Shown here piece after piece: positions 11,628 to 22,150 of a stretch of 64,000 bases of DNA. Each line of letters opens with the position of its first letter. The stretch's first letter is position 1. A model generated the notes under the pieces. It did no database searches. It was not told the DNA's origin and saw only the letters and a list, made by a program, of their open reading frames with translations. The stretch comes from Dendrobium chrysotoxum (lineage: Eukaryota; Streptophyta; Magnoliopsida; Asparagales; Orchidaceae), in NCBI GenBank assembly GCA_019925795.1, contig CM034311.1:46099374-46163373 (forward strand), given 5' to 3'. The position numbers and the translations under genes are program-made.

Positions 11628-12427
11628 ATCATCACCAGCACCCTTAGCAAATCAAAGGGTTTCTTTCGGCGACAACTTCCCTCCGCATAAGGGTTGACTT
11701 TTCTTCCCTTTCAATTACCTCTTTATTTTCTAACCTTGTAGGTGGTGACATAAACGCAAGGAATCGCTCCGCTTAATTTTGCCTAAGCTTAGTAAATGTA
11801 GGATTTGAGTTATTGATTTTCTATGCTTTCTAATCTCATTGTTAGATTAGGGATGTTGAGTGAACTCCTACCATTATGCATGTTATTGAGTTTCTAATTT
11901 ATCTTGTGGGTTCAAATGCTTAGCTAGTGATTTGGCCTAAACGCCGGCACCCTTCTCTTGTTTTATCTTATTGTTTTATGTGCTAGTAATTGTGCCTTAA
12001 TGCTCTAATCAAAAAATCATGCAATAATCTTATTCCATCCATGTTAGGCATTTAGTCCGGCATCATCTGGTATCAGAGCATGGTTAGCATGCTTCACATG
12101 TGCTAGCATTCATCCTAGGGTGTTGCTTAGTCATTGCTTTTAAATTTACATGCATAGCATCGTTTAAAATATCTTAATCTTTGTTTTTGATTGCTGTCCA
12201 GCAATTTTCTGCATGCATTTAGTGAGCTCTAAGAGCATTTCATTCATGTCTAAGTGCTGCCCTTAACTCTCCAACCTTACTGCTTGCGTAGGAGACTTAA
12301 CACTTTAGTATAGTTTGCTGTCCTGAAGTTTCCTGCTGCAATTTTTATCATTTTAGAGTGTCTTCCTGCACTTACACTTGCTGTCCACTCCTAGTTTTTA
12401 CCTCTTAACATCCCCTAGTGCTTACCA

Positions 12428-13212
12428 ATGGACCCAGAACACCTTGGAAGGACCTTAGACCTATTGGTAGGGCAAATGAACAATATCAGTCAGCAACTCA
12501 AAGAAAATCAAGCCGACCTAGTTGAACTTCGTAGGGACACTACTGAACGATTTGATACCCTTGAGCGTGCACGAGAGCATCCTATTCCCTACACCCCTTC
12601 TAGACCACCGTCTATGTATGGGGATGACACCTACCCTGATGAGAGGCAACATCGTGCCCATCATCGCGCTCCATATTATGGACATGATCCCCGTCATGAT
12701 CCCGATATATCGCTTATGAAGAATATTAAAGTTGATGCTCCTATCTTTGATGGTACCCTCGATCCCCAGCTCTTCCTGGACTGGGTCAAAGGTATGGACA
12801 GTTTCTTTAAGTGGTATAACATCTCCGAAGCAAGGAAGGTTAGTTTTGCGGAGATGAAACTCACGGGTAGGGCAAGTCAGTTTTGGTCAAACTTAGAGAG
12901 TCTTAGAGAGGCTAGGAACGATTACCCCATTAATGATTGGTCATTTATGAAACATGAACTTAAGCAGAAGTACTTGCCTCCCTCGTACTTCCCTAGGTTA
13001 TTGGATAGATGGAATAGGCTAACCCAGGGAAATAAACCAGTCAAAGAGTACATCGCCTCCTTCAATGATTACTTGATTCGATGCAAAGGGGAGACCTCTA
13101 CCACCCCCGCGCAGATTTTGTCTATGTTTCGTACCGGGTTGCAAGAGGATCTTCGCAACGAGTTGTTTGCCCGGAACGTTACTACCCTGGAGAACGCCTA
13201 CAGTTTAGTGTT
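12428..13212 (+). CDS. Gag of element A, 3'-truncated
   Basis: The frame begins MDPEHLGRTLDLLVGQMN and carries the retrotransposon Gag core (APIFDGTLDPQLFLDWVKGM, then a W..L...F......P), followed by QILSMFRTGLQEDLRNEL and TTLENAYSLVL. At about 13212 it runs into reverse transcriptase sequence in another frame, so the C-terminal basic region and zinc knuckle seen in elements B and C are missing. The formal ORF continues to 13258 as junk. Gag forms the virus-like particle. Confidence 0.88.
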
Positions 13213-15504
13213 AGGAAAGAACAACTTTATGCGAATCCCAAGAAATGTACCTTCCTAGTAGATCGTGTTATCTTTCTGGGTTTTATAGTTTCAGCCCAAG
13301 GGGTCTCTGCTGATCCTGAGAAGGTGAGGGCCATCGTGGAATGGCCAGTTCCTCAGTGCATCCGGGAAGTCTGCAGCTTCCACGGACTAGCCACCTTCTA
13401 TAGGAGATTTATCCGGAATTTCAGCACTATTGTATCTCCTATCACTGATTGTCTTAAGAAGGGTGATTTCCACTGGACCCCGGCCGCCACCAGAGCTTTT
13501 GAGGAGATTAAGAAAAGAATGGTGGAAGCCCCAGTGATGAGACTTCCTGATTTCTCCAAAGTCTTCGAAGTAACCTGCGATGCTTCGGGGGTCAGAATTG
13601 GAGGAGTCCTATCCCAGGAAGGTCACCCAGTAGCTTATTTCAGTGAGAAACTGAATGACATTCGGCAGCGATACTCTACGTATGACAAAGAGTTTTACGC
13701 CGTGATCCAATCTCTCCGCTATTGGCGACACTACTTGCTCCCGCAAGAGTTCGTCATCTTTTCGGATCACGAGGCTCTGCGTTATATCAACTCCCAAAAA
13801 AAGTTGAATGCACGCTATGGTCGATGGGTAGAGTTTCTCCAGGAGTACACTTATACCCTTAGGCATAAGGCGGGAGTTGAGAATAAAGCTGCTGATGCTC
13901 TCAGTCGTCGCATGATGACTACCACTGAGATGAGAGCTGAAGTTGTGGGTTTTGACCAAATAAAGAGGGACTATTTGGACAGCCCCGACTTCAAGGAGAC
14001 CTACACTCACTTGACCACAGGAAGCACACGCCTTGTGGATGATTTCCTTTTGGAGGATGGTTACCTTTTCAAAGCTCACAAGCTTTGCATCCCTATCACC
14101 TCTCTTAGGGAATTTCTTGTCTGGGAACTCCACGCCGGAGGCCTCGCTGGGCACTTCGGATGGGAAAAAATGATAGAAGCCGTGGAGTATCGTTTCTTTT
14201 GGCCCAGTTTGAAGAGAGATGTCGGTCGGATGGTCACTCGATGTCACATCTGTCAGTTAGCCAAACAGCGCAAGCAGAACACTGGTCTTTACACTTCGTT
14301 GCCTGTCCCTAGTTGTCCTTGGCAGGATGTCAGCATGGATTTCATTTTAGGCCTGCCTAAGACTCTTCGTAAAAATGATGCCATTTGTGTCATAGTTGAT
14401 AGATTTTTTAAAATGGCTCATTTCATACCATGCTCCAAGACATCCGACGCCTCTCATATTGCCAAGCTTTATTTCAAGGAGATCGTCCGTCTACATGGTC
14501 TCCCCAAAACCATCGTATCAGATAGGGATGTTAAATTCACTAGCTATTTTTGGAAAACTCTTTGGATGAAATTAGGCACTAAATTGCAATTCTCTACTGC
14601 CTTTCATCCACAGACTGATGGTCAGACCGAGGTAGTTAATAGGAGCTTAGGAAATCTGTTACGGCCTCTAGTGGGTGAGCATATTAAGGATTGGGATTTT
14701 GTTTTATCTACTACTGAGTTTGCATATAATAATTCTGTGAACCGAACCACTGGCCTGAGTCCTTCTGAAATTGTTTATGGGTTCAAACCTAGGCAGCCGT
14801 TAGATCTCATACCCATGTGCCCTAGGTATAGGATTTCTGAGTCTGCATCATCATTTGCATCACATATGCATGAACTTCATAAAAAAATTGCACGACAAAT
14901 TGAAAAGAGCAATAATGATTACAAATTACATGCTGATCTGAAACGAAAATTTAAAACTTTTGATGTTGGTGACTCCGTGATGGTGCGGATTCGTCCGGAA
15001 CGGTTCCCGCAGGGAACAGTTAAGAAATTGCATGCTAAGAGTGCTAGACCATTCAAGATAATCAAGAAAATCAATGATAATGCTTATGTGGTAGATCTCC
15101 CTGCTGAGTTCAACATCAATCCCTCCTTTAACATAGAAGATTTAGTGGCATATGAAGGTCCAGATTTCAATCCGCCAAACCCACTCTTACAGCAGCCTTG
15201 TGTGAACCCACCTTGTGAGATCCCTAACCTACCCCCACTCCCAAATATCCCTAAATCACCTATGGCAGAGAAAGTAGACGCGATTCTAAGTGATGAAGTC
15301 ATCTCTACAAGGGAAGGTGGACGACGTAGGTATTTGATCAGGTGGAGAGGCAAACGCGAGTCTGAGGATACTTGGTTGGATCATGAGGAGCTACAGCGAG
15401 TGGACCCTGATGCATTGGAAATTTATGATAGCACCAGAGATACTTACTCGATGGAGTCGAGCTTTCTTCCACCCCAGGAGAATGATGAGGACATCTCCAC
15501 ATGA
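13213..15504 (+). CDS. Pol of element A: RT thumb, RNase H, integrase, chromodomain
   Basis: Begins at the deletion junction with RKEQLYANPKKCTFLVDRV (RT thumb). RNase H spans about 13560-13910 with its acidic residues in TCDAS, DKEFYAV, FSDHEAL and AADALS. The integrase HHCC finger is at about 14125-14270 (H..GH...C..C). The catalytic core holds D in MDFILGLP, D in SDRDVKF and E in GQTEVVN. A chromodomain follows at about 15265-15430 (AEKVDAILSDEV, YLIRWRGK, DTWL). The frame is uninterrupted and its TGA (15502-15504) lies 20 bp inside the 3' LTR. Protease and the YIDD-bearing palm are absent. A family integrase with a chromodomain directs insertion to marked chromatin. Confidence 0.93.
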   Translation, partial: RKEQLYANPKKCTFLVDRVIFLGFIVSAQGVSADPEKVRAIVEWPVPQCIREVCSFHGLATFYRRFIRNFSTIVSPITDCLKKGDFHWTPAATRAFEEIKKRMVEAPVMRLPDFSKVFEVTCDASGVRIGGVLSQEGHPVAYFSEKLNDIRQRYSTYDKEFYAVIQSLRYWRHYLLPQEFVIFSDHEALRYINSQKKLNARYGRWVEFLQEYTYTLRHKAGVENKAADALSRRMMTTTEMRAEVVGFDQIKRDYLDSPDFKETYTHLTTGSTRLVDDFLLEDGYLFKAHKLCIPITSLREFLVWELHAGGLAGHFGWEKMIEAVEYRFFWPSLKRDVGRMVTRCHICQLAKQRKQNTGLYTSLPVPSCPWQDVSMDFILGLPKTLRKNDAICVIVDRFFKMAHFIPCSKTSDASHIAKLYFKEIVRLHGLPKTIVSDRDVKFTSYFWKTLWMKLGTKLQFSTAFHPQTDGQTEVVNRSLGNLLRPLVGEHIKDWDFVLSTTEFAYNNSVNRTTGLSPSEIVYGFKPRQPLDLIPMCPRYRISESASSFASHMHELHKKIARQIEKSNNDYKLHADLKRKFKTFDVGDSVMVRIRPERFPQGTVKKLHAKSARPFKIIKKINDNAYVVDLPAEFNINPSFNIEDLVAYEGPDFNPPNPLLQQPCVNPPCEIPNLPPLPNIPKSPMAEKVDAILSDEVISTREGGRRRYLIRWRGKRESEDTWLDHEELQRVDPDALEIYDSTRDTYSMESSFLPPQENDEDIST

Positions 15505-17287
15505 AAAGTTTATCGAAGACGTGGTCGACGATCGACGGCCACGATCGAGTCCTTATATTTTTGAGTCTTGTTGTGTCTTCGTTTTCTTTCATTAGTTTTA
15601 TGTTTTATTTCCCTGTTTTACCCCTTATGCAAGGGTGGATTGTTTGTAAGCCCGGAGGGCATTGTCGTCTTTATGTTGTGTCTTTATGTGAGGCTATTTA
15701 AAGCCCCTCTATGTATCTTTTGAGATGATGAATGATATTTTACAAAAATTCCTGCATGTTGTGTTCTTGTGTGAGCTTGAGAGCGATGGAGAGAAATCCC
15801 TAGGAAAGGGAAAGCGAATCACCCACCAACCTAGTAAGAGTCCGGGTTCGTGGTCTCTTCTCCTCCCTTCTCTAAAACTCTTTCTCCCTTCCTTCCCTTC
15901 CCTACCCGACGGTCCCTCCCCCTCCTCCTCCTCCCACCACCCATACGGCAGCCCCTCTCCACCTCCCCTTACACCTCACGGCCAACCAAGCCACCCGCCT
16001 CCCTCCTCTCTCCCACCGGCCCTACCCCATCCCTCCCCTTATTTCCTATTTCCTATTTTAGATTTAATAATTTGGGATATGTTTTGAATTCAAATAACTT
16101 TAATTTGAATTTAGAATCATTTCCTAAATTATTAAGTTTTATTTTTGGAAAGTTTCCAAATAGGATCCTATTTGAATTTTAATTTAAATAGGATCTCATT
16201 AAAACCTTTCCTAATCCCTAAGCTAAAAATAGAAACCCATTTAATTCCCCCCCCCCCCCCCCCCCCAAATTACTTCCACTCTCCTTAATGCCGCCGCCCC
16301 TCTCTCCCCTTTTCTCTCTCCAATTCTATCTCCCATTAAATTCTAATTTCCTCTTTTAATTCCCTCCCAATAGTCCAAAATCTGAAACAAAAAATTAGAA
16401 TTTGGAAACCTTAACCCTTCCCTATCCTAACCCTAACTTTCCCCCAACCCCTCCCCACTAGGCCGACCACCCTCTCCCCTCTCTTACTTGGATTCCGAAG
16501 TGAAAATCCTAATTTTCCAAGGGCAAAGCTCCAAGAACAGCAAGGATCCTTCATCTTCGACCCACCCTCTCTTCTCCAACATGAATGGAGGTCCCTGAAT
16601 GGGACTACGGATTGGTACTTGACGACGACGACAACATCGACATCCTCTGTTCCCTGTTCTTCGACGTCGGCTTTAATTTCGACAACACCGTCGAAGAATA
16701 CTTCGAGCGGATCCACATCCCCTTGGTGGATACAATCAACGATCAAAGATTCAAAGGACGGTGGACTATCGTCGGCCGATTCACACCCGCCATCCCTCCG
16801 GCTGTTTCACTGCTTCCCTTCCAAGGCTACATCAACCGTCTTCTACAAATCATCACCGGCGCCCTTAGCAAATCAAAGGGTTTCTTTCGGCGACAACTTC
16901 CCTCCGCATAAGGGTTGACTTTTCTTCCCTTTTCAATTACCTCTTTGTTTTCTAACCTTGTAGGTGGTGACATAAATGCAAGTAATCGCTCCGCTTAATT
17001 TTGCCTAAGCTTAGTAAACGTAGGATTTGAGTTATTGATTTTCTATGCTTTCTAATCTCATTATTAGATTAGGGATGTTGAGTGAACTCCTACCATTATG
17101 CATGTTATTGAGTTTCTAATTTATCTTGTGGGTTCAAATGCTTAACTAGTGATTTGGCCTAAACACCGGCACCCTTCTCATGTTTTATCTTATTGTTTCA
17201 TGTGCTAGTAATTGTGCCTTAATGCTCTAATCAAAAAATCGTGCAATAATCTTATTCCATCCATGTTAGGCATTTAGTCCGGCATCA
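15483..17287 (+). repeat. 3' LTR of element A
   Basis: 1805 bp, near-identical to the 5' LTR. It contains an expanded C tract (about 16246-16266), one extra CCT, and a short deletion near 16290 relative to the 5' copy. Confidence 0.92.
16585..16911 (+). CDS. Small conserved ORF inside the 3' LTR of A (unknown)
   Basis: Same frame as 11364-11627, here 108 codons because a TAA in the 5' copy reads CAA here. It begins MEVPEWDYGLVLDDDDN and extends through QIITGALSKSKGFF to RRQLPSA. Not recognised. Confidence 0.45.
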   Translation: MEVPEWDYGLVLDDDDNIDILCSLFFDVGFNFDNTVEEYFERIHIPLVDTINDQRFKGRWTIVGRFTPAIPPAVSLLPFQGYINRLLQIITGALSKSKGFFRRQLPSA

Positions 17288-17489
17288 GAAAGACACATCC
17301 TCTTTTTTTTTATAGGTTCAAGATAGTCAAACTATCACGCTCTCAATAATATTTAACATATACTAGTCAGTTTTGATTGATGAAATATATGATTTAAATT
17401 TGAGTTTTCAAAGAGCTAATGTATATCATTCAATCACAATCATAATTATGTGGGGGTCCTTTGATTGTTTATAATTTTGGCAACCTCCC

Positions 17490-17990
17490 AGCACCCCCTT
17501 TCCGCGAAGAGAGGTAGGGAGGGCACTTGCCCTTTCAAATTCGCCCAGCAGGATTGAATTCAACGGCCGAGAGCTTCGGGGGAGCGAATCGACCTAGGTA
17601 TCGATCTTCGAGCACCTGTTTGTACTTCGGTGTTTCCCTAGAACTTTAGCAGCATTTTGGCGCCTCCTCCCCACAAGGGGAGGTTGGGGAGAGCACTTGC
17701 CCTTTTTGATCTGCTATGCTGTATCAAATCAATAGCCAAAGGCTTTTGGGGATATATCAACCCCGAAATTAGTCTTCGATGCTCCAATTTGGCAAGTGGG
17801 GTACCTATTTTAAAATTTGGTATTTTCCCAAAATTTCAGTAGCCTTATAGTGCCCCCTCCCCACGAGGGGAGGTTAGGGAGGGCACTTGCCATTTTGATC
17901 CACTCGGCCGGATTAGATCAAATCAACGACTAAGGACTTCGGGGGACATATCAACCCCAGAATTGGTCTTCAGTGATCCTCGTCGTTGTA
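17490..17990. repeat. Diverged ~185-bp tandem repeat, about 2.7 units, in insertion E
   Basis: Units begin near 17490, 17660 and 17848 with (A/G)G.(A/G)CC.CCT..CC.CGA.G.GAGGT..GGAG.GCACTTGCC, followed by a TTTTGATC-like stretch, then CTTCGGGGGA, ATC(A/G)ACC and GGTCTTC. No coding potential. LTR-internal satellites of this kind are common in long plant LTRs. Confidence 0.7.
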
Positions 17991-18002
17991 TCTACTGCTT
18001 GC

Positions 18003-18004
<2 letters not shown>

Positions 18005-18064
<60 letters not shown>
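18005..18064. repeat. (ATT)n microsatellite
   Basis: About 20 perfect TTA/ATT units. The isoleucine-run ORF seen across it is a translation of the repeat. Confidence 0.95.
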
Positions 18065-18066
<2 letters not shown>

Positions 18067-18609
18067 ATGATTATATTAAACATAGAGAGGGAGGGAGAAG
18101 AAATCGGACGGGCATGGAGGCAGGAAGCTGGAGTCGGGCCGACGGTTAGAGAGGGTCTGGCCTATTCACGGGTAGGAGACGAAAGGCTGGCTATGGCTTC
18201 GGGCTTGAAAACGAGTTTGAGATCAGGCGTGCGAGATCGATGCAGGTCAGTCGACAGAATCAGAAGTGGGATTCGGAAGATGGATCGGTTGGAGCGGGAT
18301 TCAGTCGACGGGAAGTGGCGGGCGGGAGGCGGCTAGGCTTAGTGCGCCATGATCGGGAGGAGGGGTCGAATCTGGACAAGGAGATGGAGTCGAAGATGGG
18401 ACCGCGAGGTCGACGCCGCCCGTTTGTGTGCTGAGGGATATAGGAATGGGAGCCTCGACGAGAGTGAGTTTCAATGTCTTCGGTTTTTAGAGAGTGAGAG
18501 TTTGAATGGGATGGGGTTGGGAGTTGCATCTGCTTTTGAGAGGGGAGAGTAGGAGTTACGTGAGGAAGATTGTGGGTAGCGGGGTTGGTTATGCAGTTAG
18601 GTGTCAACA
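18065..18609. other. GC-richer right end of insertion E
   Basis: GC-rich stretch with overlapping short open frames on both strands and no recognisable protein; taken as noncoding terminal sequence of E. It ends at GGTGTCAACA next to the TAGGT duplication. Confidence 0.5.
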
Positions 18610-21104
18610 TAGGTGCCCTAGACTTTAGTGGTTATAAAGTGACCATGGAATGTGGAGTTTGAAGTTGGTATGAGGAGTCTTCTGGCTGAATGATACTCCA
18701 AAGAAATTTATATTTACTCGATAGACACACAGTCATGCAAAAAATAACTATTTGTACTATCTGAAATAATGAATATTCATCTGAAATTTCTCAAATATAA
18801 TATAAGAGATTGTCGGGGAGAAAATTCTATAAAATTTGATGCAAAAATGTTCACCGAAAGACGCCAAGTGTAAAAAAATTGACTTCTATGAACATTAGGT
18901 TAGAATAGAAAACACGGGTCAAGTTTGGTACAATAATCCATTATACTAAGGAGGAAATATATTATGTGCACACTGATATTTGGGGATCCTCTCATAATAC
19001 TTTATTGAAAATAAACATTGATTTGTTATTTTTACTAACAATTTCTTAAGACATGTCTTGGCATACAACATGAAACATGAGATTGAAGTGGATCTATTTC
19101 TTAAATTAAATTGGATACTAGTGTGACATGCAAGAAAATAATGATGCTCAAATCTGAATAGTGGAGAGGAATGGCAGTAAAATTCATTTCAGAAAGTTTC
19201 TCAAAATGAAGGAATGATTAGAATTTTTACTGTACCTTCCACACCATAACAAAATAGTGTGACAAATCAAATGAGTCATATCTTAGTTGGTAAGGTCCGA
19301 TGCATGCTATCCCACTTCAAATTGAGCAAGATGTTTTGGGAAGAAGTCTTATTTTATATTTTTTATATTATCAATGGACTTATTGTTTCAACACTAGATG
19401 AAAAAACTTTGAAGAAGGTATGGTCTATAAAATCCATTTTTTACTATAATTGCAGGCATATTTTATGGTGTCCATATTTTCTTATGAAGAATCAAAATTG
19501 GCATCAGAGATCAAAGAAAGCTTTTTTCATGAGTTTTCTTGAAGGAGTCAAGGCATTTCATCTATGAAATTTTGAGTCAAAGAAGACTGTATTAGCTGCA
19601 ATATTATTTTTGGTTGGTCGGTGATGATGCTAAAACATACAACTTCATATAAAGAGAATCAAAACCCAAACCGATCACTTTAGTAGGTGGAGTTCAAAAT
19701 TTCTGCAAATTCAAAACAAACTATTTATCGTCTTGAAGATGAATCTAATTGTGAAAATAAAATATTGGTTGACGTGGAGGAATCGGAGCCATAACCAACA
19801 CCAAAGATTAGATCGTAGCTAGAATCTATTGCCACTAGTAGACCAATTTGGATACTTGCAAAGCTAGCACACTAACACGGTAGCATACACTTTTCTAATC
19901 GCCAGAGAAATATTCCATATAATGACAAAGAAGCTAGAAAATGATAAGTGGAAGATGGCAATGAATGAGGATATACAGTTACTTCATCAGAATTATACTG
20001 GAGGGTTTGTTTCTCTTCCAATGGATAAGAAATCAATAAGCTACAATCTGGTCTTCTCTAAGAAGATAGGTACTCTTAGCAAAGACAATATTAGGTATAT
20101 ATAAAGCTCGATTAGTAGCAAAAGATTATGCTAAAAAAGAAGGAATATATTATGAAGATATTTTTTTATAGGTTGTTAAACATTCTCCTATTCGAATTTT
20201 GTTGACATTGTGTGTGCAATTTAATTAATTCGAGTTAACTCAGTTAGATGTAAAATTTGTTTTTCTCATAAAACTTTGGACAAAAAGATTTATGTCTGAA
20301 CTAGAAGAATTTAAAATTTCAGGTGTGAGAATTGCACTTGCAAATTAAGCAAGTCACTCTATGATTTAATACAATCACACAAATAGTAGAACAAATAGTT
20401 TGAACACTTTGTGAAAAAATAAATATACTCATGTAGTTAGTTTGATCATTATATCTACATGAAAAAACTCCAAGATGGTATGTTTGTCTATTAACTGTTA
20501 TATATTGATGATATATTGATAACGTCTAAGAGTAAGAGATAAGTAGTTTAAAGGCTCAATTGAGATCAAAGTTCTAGACGAAGAACCTTGGAGATTTGAA
20601 GAAGATCACTGGGATGAAGGTCAACCAAGACGAGGATAAAGACATAGGCTTCGTTTGGAATGACTTTCTTATTGCTTCTTAAAATAGCTTTTTAGTACAA
20701 AAATTTTAGTTTTTGTACTAAAAAACTGCGCCGTCCCAAACAAAGTCATAGTCTGCTTGATGGATACTTAATATCTGAAGTAAATACTCCACAGATTTGA
20801 CATCGATAAAAATAAACCTATAAGAACTCTTTTAGCCTCACATTTCAAACTAAGAATATTAATATCTCCAAGTTCATGTGATAAAAAAAGGCAAATGGAT
20901 AGTCTTCCATATGCTAATATATGTGAGCCTTGATGATGCAACAGTGTGTGCCAGACCTGATATCCCGCATGTTGTTAACATGGTGAGTTGGTAGATTGGC
21001 AATCATGATAGAGGCCATTGACATGTTGTGAGGTGAATTTTATGGTATATTCAATGTACTGTGGATATTTAGTTGAATTTCAAGCAAAATAAGATGATTG
21101 AAAA
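18610..21104 (+). pseudogene. Copia integrase, reverse transcriptase and RNase H remnant
   Basis: Continues the copia frame after E: ALDFSGYKVTMECGV, NLYLL, then integrase (RVKFGT, YYVHTDIWGSS, a degenerate HHNKIV where TPQQNGV is expected, LVGKVRCMLSHFKLSKMFW), then reverse transcriptase (NDKWKMAMNEDIQLLHQN, ARLVAKDYAKKEGIYYEDIF, TQLDVKFVF), and finally RFDIDKNK and PLPYAN-like RNase H-proximal motifs with ARPDIPHVVN. Numerous stops and frameshifts. A MITE at 20647-20747 interrupts it, and element C interrupts it at 21104. Confidence 0.85.
20647..20747. mobile_element. 101-bp MITE, 3-bp target duplication
   Basis: Terminal repeats GGCTTCGTTTGGAATGAC and (reverse complement of right end) GACTTTGTTTGGGACGG, with a strongly self-complementary centre (TAGTACAAAAA...TTTTTGTACTA). 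Flanked by ATA on both sides (20644-20646, 20748-20750); removing the MITE and one ATA restores copia codons ..KDI-VCLMDT. A 3-bp duplication fits PIF/Harbinger-type MITEs. A second family member is at 40239-40331. Confidence 0.8.
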
Positions 21105-22150
21105 TGATGTAGAACCATATGCGTATGTAAATATCCAATGTTAAAATTAAACATCTTAGATTAGAGCAATAATAGTTATTCTAACTTTTAGTGATTTAAA
21201 TAGAGATTAAATACAATAAGAGAGGTGATGTAGCTTAGGCCAAATTACACGATAATCATTTACGATCATAACATTAACCAATTCAATCAAGCTTAGCATA
21301 ACATGGGGGATTTTCAAAGGAAATCCCTAAATTAACATTTAGACTAGTCACTATTCGGATCCACTCACTCACACTCTTAATAAGTCGGCTTGCAGAGAAA
21401 ATTTGCACAAACTTAAGATGCCACAATTGAGAGGGATTGAGAAGGAATAAGGTTTGGTAGAGAGCTCACCTTCGTTGAAACTCAGAAGAGAGTGGATGAC
21501 AAAATACGGAGTGCTGGAATTTTTGGACAGCAAACGGGGATCTTCCGGACAACAGTACAGCGAGGCAGACTTGCTGAAATTTCTAAACAGCAATCTGGAA
21601 TCTCCCGGACAGCAGGACAACAAAGAGGAATGGCTAAAATCTCTGAACAGCAAATTGAACTGCTCTTGGATAGCAAATTGGGTGAATGAGAGAGGTGGGA
21701 CAACATCCTTTAAGTTGATGAAATTCTGTAGGAGTCAATGTCCAGGAGGAGGAAGTTGAGGGGTCGGCCAAGATTAAGTAAATAGGGTTATTTTAGTTAA
21801 GATTTTGGTTGTGGACTAAGAGGGATTCAATTCAAAATTTTGAAATTAAATTCAGATTTGATGATGGAGATAATTAGGGAACTTGATTTTAATCTCCCTA
21901 AAATAAAAGAGAGAAAGAGAGAATAAGGGGGAGGGGGCGGCCAATTGGCTCCTTAATTGGAGCTCCCAATTGAGAAGGAAGCAATTAAAGAGAGGGGGGG
22001 GGGGGGGGGGGGGGCAAAAGGAGGGAAAAAGGGAAGGAGTCCTCATACATTGAAATGTATCCACATACGTTGAATATGTCCACATACATTGACTGTGGAT
22101 TTAAAATCAAGTCCTATTTAATTTCAGATTTGCAATAATTAGGGGGCTTT
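21105..22150 (-). repeat. 3' LTR of element C (R-U5 part), interrupted by element B
   Basis: Matches 29622-30690 along its length (both start TGATGTAGAAC.ATATGC on the plus strand and include the same G-rich block and CACATAC(A/G)TTGA-type repeats). At 22150 the sequence GGGGGCTTT is followed directly by the start of element B, whereas the intact copy continues GGGGCTTTCATAAAAT. So B landed inside this LTR. A run of about 36 G is at 21978-22014. Confidence 0.85.

Larger units (their letters stand above)
10257..12065 (+). repeat. 5' LTR of element A
   Basis: 1809 bp, TG...CA. A promoter-like TATTTAA at 10469-10475 would start transcription near 10500. A pyrimidine-rich GC block (10620-10810) follows, then a small open frame at 11364-11627. 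Antisense open frames in this region are composition artefacts. Confidence 0.92.
10257..17287 (+). mobile_element. Element A: Ty3-gypsy chromovirus, young, internally deleted
   Basis: Two near-identical LTRs (10257-12065 and 15483-17287) begin TGATGAGGACATC and end GGCATCA. The element is flanked by GAAAG on both sides (10252-10256 and 17288-17292). Primer site TGGTATCAGAGC lies at 12068-12079. The interior is only 3.4 kb because 3' gag, protease and most of reverse transcriptase are deleted; RNase H, integrase and a C-terminal chromodomain remain open. LTR differences are few (for example a run of C expanded at about 16246, and a short deletion at about 16290), so insertion is recent relative to everything around it. 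It is non-autonomous as it stands. Confidence 0.93.
7803..18609. mobile_element. Insertion E: LTR-type noncoding element (solo LTR or LARD) inside copia
   Basis: It begins TGTCCGAAAATTC and ends GGTGTCAACA, and is flanked on both sides by TAGGT (7798-7802 and 18610-18614). Excising it with one TAGGT restores copia codons ..ILL-G-ALDFSGYKV in frame. Without the nested chromovirus A it is about 3.8 kb. I see no transposon protein in it and no clear pair of direct LTRs, so a long solo LTR (perhaps minus-oriented, starting TGTTGACACC) or a LARD is likelier than a full element. It carries several tandem repeats, listed separately. Confidence 0.75.

Noticed and set aside
13609..14247. 212-codon minus-strand ORF
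   Set aside because: Antisense to RNase H and integrase of element A; no recognisable protein.
17490..17990. CRISPR-like array
   Set aside because: Only about three long, diverged units without regular short repeats and spacers, in a plant genome; ordinary tandem repeat.
17986..18610. Isoleucine-run ORF and overlapping GC-rich ORFs as a possible gene
   Set aside because: The first is the ATT microsatellite; the others overlap on both strands without domains and lie at the end of insertion E.
21369..21759. Cysteine/serine ORFs on both strands resembling a repeat protein
   Set aside because: They translate a short LTR minisatellite in element C; the same appears at 29886-30285.
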